DNA from: Marsupella aquatica
Lineage: Eukaryota > Marchantiophyta
Assembly: GCA_973895155.1 (NCBI GenBank)
Contig: OZ316892.1
Span: 11,284,001 to 11,348,000 of the forward strand
Reading direction: 5' to 3'
Length of the DNA stretch: 64,000 nucleotides
In this document: piece after piece, positions 25,690-37,935 of the stretch
How the letters are laid out: every line of letters begins with the position of its first letter
Position numbering within the stretch: the stretch's first letter is position 1
The notes under the pieces: model-generated
Seen by the model: only the letters and a program-made list of their open reading frames with translations
What the model was told of the DNA's origin: nothing
Database searches by the model: none
Position numbers and translations under genes: made by a program

Positions 25690-26300
25690 GAATTGCGCAA
25701 GACTACAGTGGCTTATTCTGGTCACTTGTAATTCGTTATCGAGGCTGGGAATGTTAAGTTAAATGAATCAATGAATACTGTGAACAAAGTGGGGCAACAG
25801 TATCGTGAAGCTACTTCGGACATTCTCGAAATCTTTATAGAGACTGGGCATATGATGCGAGACTGAGTAATGGAATGAATCAATCAATGAATACACTTGA
25901 CACAGTGGCAAGAACTATAGTAAAGCTAGTTTGCGTATTTTCGAAATCGTTATCAAGACTGGGAATGTGGTGTGAGACTGAGTAAAGGAATGGATGAATG
26001 GATGAATCAGTGAGTACAGTGAGCAAAGTGGGGCAACACTACTGTGAAAAAGTTTGGGCAGTCTCGAGTCATTATCGAGACTGGGAATGCGATGTGAGAC
26101 TGATGATATGAGTGAGTGAATGAATGGATGCAGTGAGCAAAGTGGTCATCGATCAGACAGTATCATTCAACTGCGCAACACTACAGTAAAGCCAGTTTGG
26201 ACATTCTGGTAATCGCTATCAAGACTGGGAAATTGATGTAAGACTGAGAAAATGAATGAATGAATACAGTGAACTAAGTGGTCATCGATGGGGCAGAAAG
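25690..26300. repeat. degenerate ~120-150 bp tandem repeat
   Basis: About five units. Each contains an ACTACAGTAAAG-like word, then TTCTCGAAATC, TTATCGAGACTGGGAATG, GATGTGAGACTGAGTAA, GAATGAATG and ACAGTGAGCAAAGTGG. Units have drifted in length and sequence. It ends just before a (CTA)n run at 26309-26327. Confidence 0.65.
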
Positions 26301-29300
26301 CGACGGACCTACTACTACTACTACTACGCCATGCCCGGTTCCTCTGCCCCCGCTATCGAGATATGACTTGTTACTTGTATGTATAGCAACTGGGCTGGCT
26401 GCCAGGGTGCTGGCCTGTTGATCAACTTGTTCGGGACACTATCTATAATTCAGCCTGGGAGGTGAATTTTGCCGAGGAATGCTACAACAAGGGGAAAGAG
26501 CTGTACAGGGTTTACGAGCTCTACTGGGTTTTTCAGATTGTTCATTAGGGGTTTAGTTCTTTTGCAGTTGTTGGGGACTCTCAGGCTTGACTCTCAGGCT
26601 TTTTGGCTCTTGCTTGTTTTCTTCCCTTTGTGGGGACTCCTTTAGTTTCCTGTCTCCCTGTTGGGCTCTTCTTGTTCTTTTGCATGCTTTACATCCTGGC
26701 CCCAGAATGATGCTCAATAAGAAGACCTGGAACAGTAGGGCAATTGTTCTTTGGTTGTTCAGTAGGGCTCTTCTTCTATGGCCATTTGGGCTTTTTGGCT
26801 TCTTGGCCCTTCTGTTTTTTGGCTCTTGCATTTTTAGGTTTCATTGGGTTTTTGGCCTTTGGCCTTTGGGATCATATCTCCCGGTATGGCATTTTTGTTC
26901 CTTGTACTTTAATATATATATATAGCTGACAGCTGATTGGCCAAAAGTAAGTTAAAGAATTAAATGACCTAACTCCACAAATTAAAATTGCAGCATGATT
27001 TGTCACCATTAAAGTTAATTGAATTTTGAAATTATTCACATTTTATTGCAATTCTACAAGTGATATACAACAAACGATGCAACAGAAGCCACGTGTCCAT
27101 CTAGGCATCAACAGGGACCAGGGGTCTAATCTATCACCCTAGTCAATTGGTCCCACTAATTTTCCCAGTTGGTCCCTCTTGACTCTTATCTTATCATGAG
27201 ATTGGCAAGAAGGAACGGTACATAGGGAGTCTAACCATTCTGAGGAGTTCAACGATCAAGAGCATTTCCAAAGACCCAAAAATAAAGAAATCCCAAAGCA
27301 CACTGAAATAGTAGCACAGGGCAACTTAGGGGTGGCACATGATGCCACCTGAGCCACCTTTATGATTCTGCAGGTACAGTACTCATACTTCGATGCCATG
27401 TTTGACCTCGAAGACAACGGATAAATAATTCTTAGGATTACTGAGCATCATCTTCAATCGGACTATTTGCCTCAAACATGGGTGGTAGAGGTTGTAGTCA
27501 GATGGATAGGCTTTTTTATTGTTTTATTTTAGATGAATAGATTTGCAGAGTCTGCAGCGTGCATAAAGAGGAAAGCTTTTAAACCCTACCCCTTAGTTTC
27601 ATTGTTGAATGCCCCTTGGCCTCGAGAAAGAAGTAGTCTCTTGAGAAAAGAGTATGCTTTTTTAATCGTCCCAAGAGACTGATTCATTCTGAGTGTCCAC
27701 ATGGGCCTTTTCTTGGCCTGGCGATCTTACTTGCATGTGTTTTGCGGAGTCCTATTTGGGTTTTTGTTTTTACAACTTCCATGTTAAGACGTTGCCAGTG
27801 GCAAAGACATGGACCCCAGGTGCACATGCGTTGACAGGATATGCCCACACCAGACCCACCTAACCTAGGCACATTGAAATTACCCTAAACCTTAAACCTT
27901 AAAAGCATCAGTGATGCTCTGAGTTTGAATTTGTAAAAAAGAGACACAAAACTTACATGTAGTGTGTTCAACTCAGCGGATGGATGATGACTTTTGGCTA
28001 TTTGTTAATACATTGACAACTTTACATTATGTTTTGCTGGTTAGAGTAAATCTTCTTTCAAAACAACAAACAAAACCCAAAGAATAGGCCCTCCACTGGT
28101 GGAGCATATATTGCCTTGATAAAATCACAGAGATAGTTTGCTTCCACTTCTTGCTCTTCAATGCACCTTCGTTAACTGGTTATTCTTGTCCAAGACAGCT
28201 TCTTTCCTTGTTTTAGATACATTGCATGATCTGTTGGCACTCTAAGGTGGCACTCTATTAAAGAAGGAAAGACATTGGATTAATTGGGCGGCTCCAGAGT
28301 CTGCACAATTGAGTTTAATATGATAAGCGAGTTTCCTAGTCAAAGAAAGAGTCCTAAAATTGGGTTTCCTGAAAAAATGGTACAAAGTTTTTTAACCCAG
28401 CTTGAACAAAGTTTTTTAACCCAGCTTTGGCTAGCCAGGGTTTTTTCCTGTAAGACAAAAAATATGATACTGCAAGGAAATTTGTGTTTGCTTGCATGGT
28501 ACAGATACCCCATACCCCCACCCCAAGATTTCCAGCCAGTTGAATGGCTACTTGTACAGGGTTTGGTTTCAAAACTGAAGCCCCCATGGACCAGTGCAAC
28601 TCAGACAGCACTTTTTCTTTGTAAAATCAATCACTTTCTGATGAAGAGTAACCTGGTCCATCTAAGTTGCAAGGTTCATAAGAGTGGTCTATCTGAGCTT
28701 CACTTTGGCACAGTTTCCTATCCGCCAACTGCCCCCCCACCCCCACAAAAAAGAAAAAGAAAAAGAAAAACAAGAGAAAATAGAAAAAGAAAGAGGTGTA
28801 TTATTTCTTCTGGTCAACCTGCCTCCCCTATTGCGTCGACCACCACACCACCTTCTTCATTGCGTGACTGAGTAGAGTGAACTACGCAGTTAAAGTGGTC
28901 GACTGGTGAGTGGCTGCCAGACCCTGCCTACTGTAGTTCACCTCTCCAAGTACTGGTAGTTCACCACTGATTAATGAATGAATGACTGACTGCCTGGCAA
29001 GAAAGTGAATCACGTCAGAGCCAAGGAAGAGTACACCACTTTATCAAAGTAGAATCTAGTTTCTTCTGCACTTTCTTAAAAGAGGTGGCGAGCCATCATT
29101 TCAGTGAAGAATCTTCCCACCAGCCATAGTGTTCTAGTCTAATTTCACCCCTCTATTAATCACAGACAACATCTTGTGTATGTATGATATGGACCTATAT
29201 GTCTCATATTTTGATATGTAGTTATCAGGACCCTAATTTCCCCCTAAATCTAACTACAGTACATAAATGCAGTGTATAATTACAATACATTCTATGGTTA

Positions 29301-29644
29301 AGTGCAGGCCAGCCATGTAATCTACTAATATTGAAAAGTTTGCTTTTGTAATCACCACACAAAATGCATGTTTGAGTAAGTTCAAGTAGACTCTCACTAA
29401 ACAATAAATATGTAACTGCATTCTCAGCTATAAGAGTTTTATATTTGTTTAATATTTATCAGTCTGGCATACATAATAAAAATGTATTGATAAAAGGAGT
29501 CAACAACTTGGCTAACACTAAGCCAATTGAATTGGAGAGTGCATAATGTGGAGAAGTGCAAAAATAATGTCCAATGAACTTATTACATAGTGCATACTAA
29601 ATTAAAACCCAAGTTCTGCCCTAGTCTCTTATGCATGGGAGTTT
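26301..29644. other. gene-free sequence with simple repeats
   Basis: Contains (CTA)n at 26309-26327, (AT)n at 26911-26924, a short tandem duplication of ACAAAGTTTTTTAACCCAGC at about 28383-28428, and A/G-rich sequence at 28745-28795. The 195-codon open frame at 28284-28871 runs through these low-complexity stretches and has no recognisable domain. Confidence 0.4.
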
Positions 29645-29990
29645 ATTGAGCAAAGACAACATTCATAACGACAAACCCATAAACATTCAACAAACAAGTA
29701 ATTGATATAGAGACATACATGGTTCACCTCAGCCAAGGTTACGTTTACGGGAACACACAAGAGATTCATTGCACTCTAGGTCCGTCGGCCATATTGAGTC
29801 TTAGCAACTCAAGCTCTTTGTATGTCTCAACTAGCTCCGTCACAATGAGGATGAGTTCCTACTCCACAAGCAAACATTGTTTGGGTGTACAGTGTGCAAC
29901 ATGACTAACCTAACCATGTTTGTGACTAAGGTTAGCCTAACCATGGCTGCAATTGTAACTCTAGAGCTAAGAATAAATGCCTAACTGAAC
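29645..29990 (-). mobile_element. solo LTR remnant, copia-like (copy 1)
   Basis: On the minus strand it shares the order GTTAGGCATTTA ... TCTAGAGTTAC ... ATGGCCGACGG ... CTTGTGTGTTCCCG ... GTGAACCATGTATGTC with the copies at 32730-33073 and 47811-48179. The block with a GTGGACGTAG-like word followed by GAACCACGTATCT is typical of the 3' part of plant Ty1/copia LTRs. No internal retrotransposon sequence is attached. Ends are approximate. Confidence 0.55.
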
Positions 29991-32642
29991 CCATTTTCCT
30001 CACAGGTCTTTCACATTCCAAATTATTGGAGGGTTAGATGATTTAGCCACTCTTCTTGGCGGGAATTAAACCCCCTAATAATTTGAACCAAGAAAATTTG
30101 GCCTGTGTGGGTGCCAATGGGATGCTCCAATCTATGTACTTGATAGCACTTTTAGACACCTGAACTCAAAATCCTGCACACAGCATTTTGAGACTGTTGC
30201 AAACTGCAATGAAATCCTGCAACATTTGTTTTTTGACCTTGGTCCCACTGATTAGCCATTTTTTATCCACTAAGGTCTAGAGGCTACTGCACACCACCCA
30301 AACCGAGGGTGACTCAAACTCTGAGTCTTGTTAATGCTATGTTATTCTGCTTGATTCCAGATTGTCTCTAAACCTATTTTTAGGTCAAAAATGAAAATGA
30401 AAATCACTTTTTATTCCTGAAATCTCTATTTTATTAGGGACCAATTTACTTAGAATGACCAAACAAAGCACAACCAAGTGAAAGCAAACGAGGCACACAA
30501 GGACAAACACTAAACTCAAAAAGAAATGGGCAAATGCCAACAGGTCATTTTAAAGGGTTTCCCTTTTTCGCCTCTCACCTTGTGTTGTCATGTCTATGGA
30601 GAGGATGCCAAGAATCTTCCTTGTGTGAATTTACTGGATTAGTTAGTTCGTTAAATCTCCCTGAATTTAAGGATGAGTGTCAGTTTCTGACTAATGGGGT
30701 TTGTGCCTAGGTCTGAAAGTAGCTGATCCAAGACGAAAAGCCTGGTGAATTTTAGTCAAAAGTGGAGAAGACTTTTCCGCGAACTGCATTTTGGCTAAGT
30801 TTTGCTCTGAAAAGACACTGATGGAAACCCCAAAAACCTACAAAGAAAAAGAAGAAATCAGATATGAATGATGCAAACCCCAACAACCTACAGTAGAACG
30901 AAGAAAAAGGAAGAAATTAGACCAGAAAGCCAATTTATGAAGGTAAAGTATGAGTTTCGTGTTTGCCATCGTATACAATTGCCGTGATCTTGTCTCCCCT
31001 GCTGGGTACATTTAATTTACCTGCCATGCTCTGCCAGCTCTCTGATATTCCGTTTTTTGCGGTGTAAAAATGTTGTCATACCTTTTGTCATGATGGAGGG
31101 AACACCCAAGACTGTAGAAAGTGGGTCCTGTCGTTGTCCGTTTGACACGAATACGACACAAAAGTATATGCCTCCTGTTTTGATCGATAGCACACAAAAG
31201 CTTTGATACTCTTGTTTGCTTTTGTGCATCAGGAAAACGTTTTTAAATTGCATTTAAAGTTCCTGAAATGAAATCAAGGGGTCAAATAGTGAACCATCAG
31301 GTTTGAGAAGGGACCTGGATGGACCCTCATGAACGGTCACATTTTACTCACATATTACTTTTTGTGCGTGTGCCCGCTCACACTTTGGTTGCTTGGTACA
31401 ATTTTGAAATTTTTTCTTTCGATGAAACCCCATGGTCCTGTTGCACATCAACTTCCCAAACAAGAGGCCGCCTGCATTGACTTGAAATTATGGGACAATT
31501 TGCTATTGAGGTGGAAACCCTAGACAGCAGACCTCGAGCTCTGGCTATGGCTGACTCAACTCAGCGTTCAGTCAGCATGCAAGGGTTTCTGCCTTAGTCC
31601 AGACCTACTACATAAGTAAAGACCATAGGAACCTATCTTCAACATTACAGTCCACCGTGCATAAGTGCACATAGGATGACTGCAAAACCCATTTAAGTGC
31701 AAGGTGGGGCCGTCTTCACCAGGTCTTGCACTTAGGCACGTTAGACCACACTTGGTTTGACTAAACGCGTCACATGGAGAATAGGACCAACTAGATTTGT
31801 ACCTGGGATCATACAATGTTTTTTAATTAAAGAGAATGTTGGAAGTCTGAGCTTGTCAACACAGTCTTGTGGGGTTAGTGTTAGTCCTGGTCAAGTCTAA
31901 ACCAGTTAAGATGGAAAGAGACCCTCGCTCTAAGAAAAATATTCCAAAGTTTTCATTGACTAAGTCTAGATAAAATTTGCACAAGTGGATAATCCACAAC
32001 GGTTTTTCTTGCTTCACTCCAAATATGTTGTCTAAGACTTCTCGGGTCCAAGAAATCCAACAAAGAGGCAAGTATAGGGTAACACTTCATATAACACAAT
32101 GCCAAAGAACAAAAAGTCCAAACTGCAGCAAAGGTACTAAAGCCCACATTTGAGATTCTACTAAAAAGTCTGGTAAAACTCAGGAGTAAAAGGAATAGGA
32201 GGTTCCAAAGAGGAATTTAAGACGAAGACTTCCAAAGACCTCCATAGAAAATGGCTAAAATAAATCCCCAGGGTAGCAAGCTGCACACACCTCCTCCTTC
32301 AGTTGGGTTGCATGGCGAGGTACAAGGGTATGTCTTTCAAATGGAAACCCAGTTTGGTTTGAATGTTTGAACCCTCAATATCAGGGCCATAAGGAAAGAT
32401 GGATGGATGGATGATATGTTTAAACTTGAGACCCCATGGACCAAACAGTTTCTGATATACAAAACAGGGAGCATTTATGCAAAGGAAAGATAATACTGCA
32501 GTTAATGGTAACACGTCAAAGTGGTATATGTGGGCTGCAGTGGTCTACCCAAATATGTTGTCAAACATGGTGGTCCTAGGAAAACTTCAAGAAAAGGAAC
32601 AAAGATGGACTGAATTTATAAGAAACCATCAAAAGGAAATAC
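29991..32642. other. gene-free, with family A and AAGTGCA repeats
   Basis: A minus-oriented family A copy lies at about 30590-30800 (AAATCTCCCTGAATTTAAGG, then CTAATGGGG). AAGTGCA/TGCACTT words occur at 31660-31740. A partial family C copy lies near 32095-32230. No gene recognised. Confidence 0.4.
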
Positions 32643-33187
32643 AGGATGGACACAAATGTTTGACAAGGTGCTTGGATGGACTTACAAAACCCCTAATGTA
32701 CATAAACTTACCATGTAATTGTACTCACATGTTAGATATTGTTCTAGTCTTGTGACTCATGAGTTAACCACAGTTAGTCTAACTCGGGTTAGGACTTAGC
32801 TAATGTTAGCGGTAGTGTTGTTGTGCATATAGCCAGGGCTGATGCCAGACCCTGGTGGAACTTAGGCTCATTGTTACGGAGCTAATTGAGAGATAGGGAG
32901 AGCTTGTGCTGTGGATGCTTGGTATGGCTGGTCGGCCTAAAGTGCAGTAAAGCTCTTGTGTGTTCCTGTGGACGTAGCCTCATGTGGAGGTGAACCACGT
33001 ATCTCTCTGTGTCGACTCTTGTGCGTTGGATGGTTCATGGGCTTGCCGTTGCGAATGTAGTCTATGCTCAACATCACATAGCACTTATTATAGTTTTTCA
33101 GAGTACTTTGTTTATGTTTTGTTACACTTTTGGTAGAGTGTGTCCATCCTAATCTTCAAAACCAACTTTAATTTGTGTCTATTGGGG
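32643..33187. mobile_element. TIR element copy 2, split by a solo LTR
   Basis: The left end GATGGACACAAATGTTTGAC and right end TGTGTCCATCC ... AATTTGTGTCTATTGG match the element at 14230-14424. The internal segment CAGAGTACTTT ... TGTTTTG ... TTACACTTTT is also shared. The excess length is explained by the LTR inserted at 32730-33073. Confidence 0.65.
32730..33073 (+). mobile_element. solo LTR with 5-bp target-site duplication
   Basis: 344 bp beginning TGTTAG and ending CAACA. It is bounded by the perfect direct repeat TCACA (32725-32729 and 33074-33078), the 5-bp signature of LTR-element integration. It contains CTTGTGTGTTCCTGTGGACG and GTGAACCACGTATCT, plant copia-type LTR motifs. The internal coding region is absent, as expected after LTR-LTR recombination. 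Confidence 0.8.
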
Positions 33188-33339
33188 GAACTCATGCTAG
33201 TATGCCATGCAACTCCCATGGACCTAGCAGCTTTTCAGACCCAAAAGTGTTACTCTTTAGCAAAGAGAAGATGCTCTTTAAGTTCAGAGCAATCTTTGAA
33301 AACAGTCCATATAAGCTTTTCTCTTTTCTTTTTGTCTTT

Positions 33340-33610
33340 CATTAGCCAACTTCCCACCTAGCCACAGCCCCCATTAGCCAGAATGTAATGGTTGTCCTTA
33401 AATTCATGGAGATGGGACAGTCAAAAATTAATCTAGGAAAGTTAGATACTATGGAGATGGGACAGTCAAAAATTAATCTAGGAAAGTTAGATACTATGGA
33501 GATGGGGCAGTCAAAAATTAATCTAGGAAAGTTAGATACTAATATACCTGGCATCTTCTCCTCATTTGCCACCCTGGCCAAAAAGAAAAAAACTTAAAAA
33601 CTAAGCTGAT
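33340..33610. repeat. family A repeat copy, with internal 45-bp triplication
   Basis: The unit reads CCAACTTCCCACCTAGCC, CCCCATTAGCCAGAATG, then GGCATCTTCTCC and CTTAAAAACTAAGCTGA, all shared with copies at 13.1, 23.8 and 57.0 kb. In this copy the central TCTAGG segment has been amplified three-fold. Confidence 0.65.
33406..33540. repeat. 45-bp unit in three near-perfect tandem copies
   Basis: Units 33406-33450, 33451-33495 and 33496-33540 differ by one base. Each begins ATGGAGATGGG and ends GTTAGATACT. The unit length is a multiple of three, so it creates artificial repetitive frames on both strands. Confidence 0.95.
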
Positions 33611-34169
33611 TGCCACTTTTCTTTCATTCAATCAATCACCCAGCACTCATTACATTATGGGGTTGGTGCGTGTCAACATTTTCCCGTGGACTATGGTGTC
33701 TCTTTAGAAACAACAAATTCTTTGTTGGCATGCAACAAAAATCTTCCCCGTCCAGACTACAGTCTGGATTGACGCCAGGGGAGAATCTCTGTCTGCTGGC
33801 ACTTTTTGCAGAAGTCATGACTGTATGAAACTCACGCATGCACACAGAATGAGAATCCAGCCCTCTTCTGATTCACAGCTGATTCTCACTTTCGCCAATG
33901 ATAATCAGCAACGCTCACGCTGTTAACTCGTTCCGTGACCTGGAGCCAGACATGCGATCATCCACGACGACGACGGATGATTTCTCTTTTCTTGCTGTTC
34001 CTTCCTTTTCTGCCAAGAAATCGGACGATCCACCAGTGTAACGCGCAATTACCCAAAAAAAAACTTCGTATGTCTTCTACATCGTTCTTTACTCTAGAGG
34101 TCAAGTCTGATGAGGTGCCGTGTTCAATTCACAAAGGTTGCAACTATATATTTTCATCATCGTGATCAG
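33611..34169. other. intergenic, no gene recognised
   Basis: A 76-codon open frame at 33935-34165 has fairly complex composition, but I see no motif or neighbouring exon to support it. Confidence 0.3.
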
Positions 34170-34373
34170 TGCATTTCTTTGGTCCCACGGTGACCAAAGA
34201 AATGCTATGATCTTTCCCGAAATCGACAAAGCGAAATGAGTTACATCCCAGCCAGCCTTTGAAGCTGGCAATCCAGGCTACGGTGACCAAAGAAATGCTA
34301 TGATCTTTCCCGAAATCGACAAAGCGAAATGAGCCACATCCCAGCCAGCCTTTGAAGCTGGCAATCCAGGCTT
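34170..34373. repeat. perfect hairpin followed by a 93-bp tandem duplication
   Basis: GCATTTCTTTGGTC is followed after a 7-base loop by its exact reverse complement, GACCAAAGAAATGC. The right arm begins a 93-bp unit present twice (34188-34280 and 34281-34373) with only two substitutions. Confidence 0.9.
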
Positions 34374-34735
34374 TCTTTCTTTCTTTCTTTCTTTCTTGGT
34401 TAAGCCATCTTTTCAACTCATGAGCTTGCTTGAGAGCCCAGGTCCACGAGTAAAACATTTTGCATTGCAACAAAAAAGTGTGTTGCATCACAAACTCGGT
34501 CGCGAATGGAGGTCGGTCCACATGCGCTCTAAGTAGAATGAGATGGACGTAGCTTTCTTTCTTTCTTTCTTTCTAACTTGGTTAAGGCATCTTTTCAACT
34601 CATGGGCTTGCTTGGGAGCCTAGGTCCATGACTGAAAATATTCTGCACTGCAACAAAAGAAGTGTGTTATATGCCAACCTCATAGCAAATGGAGGTCTGT
34701 CCACTTGAGCTCTAAGTAGGTTGAGGTAGACGCAA
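34371..34735. repeat. two ~181-bp units, each headed by (TTTC)n
   Basis: Both units start with a TTTC run (34371-34397 and 34552-34574). They share TTGGTTAAG, CATCTTTTCAACTCATG, GCAACAAAA and AATGGAGGTC. The arrangement looks like an old tandem duplication of a short retroelement-like unit or of flanking DNA. Confidence 0.75.
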
Positions 34736-36558
34736 AATAATTTGAACCATGATCTCGCATGATGAGGTCGCTCCACGTAAGAGCTTGGTGAACAGGATGC
34801 AGGGGACTACAGGAGCCATCAAAAAGCAGGGATCTTCCCGTTCCTTGACCCATGTCTGTACGTGGGAGCCGTTCTGGTACTTACAGTAAGAGAATTCTCC
34901 CCTTTGATGTGAGGGAATTTTGCATTTGAAAGAGGCAATGTCTTGAGTACAGGACTGCGATACAGCACTTCATGTGTTAGATACTATACTCTCGCTTTGC
35001 AGGAGTGCTGTATCTATCTAGCATAAAGCAATTGCACTGAATCTTGGCTCAAGTAAAAACCTGCTGAGAACGTCCGTTTCTAAATGACCCCGCAGTGAGT
35101 GACACAATTCAGCTGACGATTCTAAATATTCTAGAGAATCTGATTAAAACGTAACGCACTTGGATGGTCGATTGTAATCTGACGAGCATGAATTGTGTTT
35201 GGGATACACTCAATTAATCACCAAACCCGCTGTACGTAAAGACATAATGTGCTAGTGCAAGTTAGGGCTTAGGGTTTAGGGTTCAATCCCCACGATCACT
35301 CCGGGTCGTTGGATTATAATAGACAGTCTGAACACTTTCACAGACTCTCCCGCAATCCTTAGTTTCACGGGCCAAATTTCCCAGCTGCTTTCTCCGAGAA
35401 AACACAGAAATCCGGGAGACATATACTCATGGCCGAAATTTGTACTCAGCACTTGATGCAGTTTTCAGCACTACCAACAAGCTCAATACTATCCTAACAA
35501 GCTGGTATCACCAAACATGGCTAGAGTGATACGGGCCAGGGCAAAAGGTTCAAAAGGATTGGTGGGGATTCTTTTCTTCTAGTTCCCTTGCTTGTACAAG
35601 ATCCAGGTGAGTAACTTATGTCCCTCTCGTCAAATGGGTCTTGGTCACTGGATCAACTGGGTCTTGGTCACTGGCTTGTGGGCAACTGGGCCTTGTGACT
35701 GGATCATCCATGCAAAAGAGCTTTGCGATATGTCACGTTCTAAATAGTTCACTCATCAGCAAAGTTCCGTCATGCCTATCAAATGGTGCTCCTTCAAAAT
35801 ACATAATCGTCTCAGCTTCTGCTATTATTCAGGGTCTAGGACTAGACGGTCTTAAATTGGCATGCATGACGCGTGGGAAATTCTGTTAGTGTAGAGCACA
35901 AACGTCAGAATGTGAAATTGAACTCTCGACAGGGCGCCTGATTTGAAATCCAGATTTGAACAATACACGTTGAGCTAGACTCAAGGCAATGGCATTTGAT
36001 TGGTTATCCTCGTCACGCCAGTTTTTCAGGTTCCTACCTGGGAGATTCCAGTTACCGGATGATAGACACGATGTCGGTGAGAAGATCCGAGACTCAGTCT
36101 TGCTTGATAACCTATCACTCTCCTCAACCCACAATCTCCTTGAAATCAGCAATTTGTGGCCCGTCATGCCGAGAGCTGTTTGCCCTTGCCTACTAGGTAC
36201 GAGACATGTTCTAATTGACACCCTGGTTGCCATCCTGTCTTTAAAACGTTAAAAGCTCACGAAGGAGACATGTTCTAATTGACACTCTGGCTGTCAACTG
36301 TAGAGAGGAGCCCACGAAGGCTATTTTAGAACATTTAAGGATGCACAAATGGCGACGGTGGTAGATATCCTGTCCGTGACGACGCGGTGATGGTCCTCAC
36401 AAGCTCTTCTGACTCAGGATTCAATTGTAATAAGCGTTGATTTCATCTGTCCTCTGACGTTGTGGCCTTCCACGTACAACACTCCAGCTGTCGAGATGTT
36501 CAGCTATTTCCACAGAGCTGTATTAAGAGGAAGTAAATTTCCTAGTGCTCAGTACGAT
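34736..36558. other. intergenic, no gene recognised
   Basis: Contains a two-copy telomere-like word (TTAGGGTTTAGGGTT, near 35270) and, around 35895-35985, an antisense tRNA-Leu-like fragment too degenerate to call. No protein-coding gene is supportable. Confidence 0.35.
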
Positions 36559-37152
36559 AGATTCAAAACCCCGGTTTGACCTTGCCCGTCAAACTGGCCG
36601 AAAATTATCGGCAAATCGGCAACCCGGCACCCGGGTTCGGGAGCAGTCCGGGCCGGGACAAGTTCGGGAGACATTCGGGCCGGGTTCGGGCGAGGTTTGG
36701 GGGAGGTCGGGGGAGTTCGGGGGAGTTCGGGCGAGTTCGGGCGAGGGGGAGTCTGGGCCGGGTTCAGGGGAGTTCGGGTGAGGTTCGGGGGACCGGGAGT
36801 TCAGGGTAGGTCGGGGGAGTTCGGGGGAGGGTCGGGGGAGTTCGGGGGAGTTCGGGAAGGGTCCGGGTTCGGGTCCGGGGGAGTCCGGGACTCTAAACCC
36901 CGCCCTCCTTCCCCCAGCCCCGACCCCAGACCCGGCCCCGGCTGGCTGCCACCCCGAACCAGGGTCCGGGGGAGTCCGGGAAGGGTCCGGGTGAGTTCGG
37001 GAGGAGTCCGGGAAGGGTCCGGGGGAGTCCGGGTGAATTCGGGAGAATATTGTGGAATATCCATCAAATTGGTCATTTTTGAGCCGTCATTTGACAGTTT
37101 GACGTGCCCGGCAAGCCGTCAACTTGCCCGTCAGGTTAAACCGGGTTCAAAA
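36559..37152. mobile_element. GC-rich TTCGGG array inside imperfect TIRs
   Basis: The left end ATTCAAAACCCCGGTTTGAC and right end GGTTAAACCGGGTTCAAAAT are imperfect inverted repeats. The core (about 36630-37040) is a run of GGGGGAGTTCGGG and GGGTCCGGG words, extremely G-rich on the plus strand. It resembles a non-autonomous TIR element whose centre expanded as a minisatellite. Open frames through it encode only Gly/Arg/Ser-rich repeats. Confidence 0.5.
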
Positions 37153-37935
37153 TGGTTAAACCCGATGTATGAAATGAATGCCTTGAGATTAGCTGGGCCT
37201 CACAGCTTTCTACATCACTCCGCTTGCCCTTCTCATCAGTCACCCCAACTGTCTGATGCAATTACCCATGCGATGCATTCAAAAGTTGTTGCTGGCCAAA
37301 ATTAGTCGGATCCTGCACAGTTTGATTTATTCCTTTGAATAGCTAATCTATTTGTTGTGTCGATCGTTTCAAACAGTTCAGTTACAGACAGGCCACATTC
37401 AACCATCAACACCCATTCCTTTAGGCGTTACAATTGATCCTTTTGTGATAATACCTGAAAAGCTAAATACTAAAGTTGACTCACAGAATCATGACATGCC
37501 ATTGACGCAGAGTCTCAGCATGCATGATCCAACACCGCCCCCTTCCCTCCCTGCTCCCCAAAAGAAAACAAATATCACACGCACAAAAACATTCAAAGTG
37601 GTGGGTAAATGCATCCAACTCTTTCATAGGTCAATTACCGGGCAATTTCATCTCTATAATAAAACAGCGTCATGTCCTCTGCTCATGTTTTGCAAAGATT
37701 CCCTATCTCTGGATTATAAAAGGTTTCAATACAGCTAAAATTCACTCAAAGATGGGAAATAGAATACAATTGAACAGATATATGCTTTGTAACAGGAAGG
37801 TTTTAAGAGATACAATCACAGGTCCTCAATGTAAGGAAGAGGAACCTGCATAATATACATACAAAATTCCTTTTATATCAAACCACTAGATGTGGATGAG
37901 CTTCACAGACCCATCCATCAGACCAAAGTCTCTAT
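37153..37935. other. 3' flank of the MSRB gene
   Basis: No independent gene recognised. The overlapping open frames on the plus strand at 37352-37853 are unsupported. Part of this stretch presumably carries the 3' UTR of the minus-strand MSRB gene. Confidence 0.35.

Noticed and set aside
28284-28871. 195-codon open frame
   Set aside because: Runs through a short tandem duplication and an A/G-rich stretch, has no family motif and no plausible promoter context.
33406-33540. Possible CRISPR-like array
   Set aside because: Units are contiguous tandem copies with no spacers, in eukaryotic DNA.
35268-35287. Telomere-like TTTAGGG words
   Set aside because: Only about two copies; far too short for an interstitial telomere tract.
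35895-35985. Antisense tRNA-Leu-like fragment (GTCAGAATGTGAAATTGAAC ... GGGCGCC ... AGACTCAAGGC)
   Set aside because: The T-arm does not pair properly, no cloverleaf can be drawn, and the order of arms is inconsistent; at best a degraded tRNA-derived relic.
36697-37305. 202-codon Gly/Arg/Ser-rich frame
   Set aside because: Product of the TTCGGG array; similar frames exist on the opposite strand.
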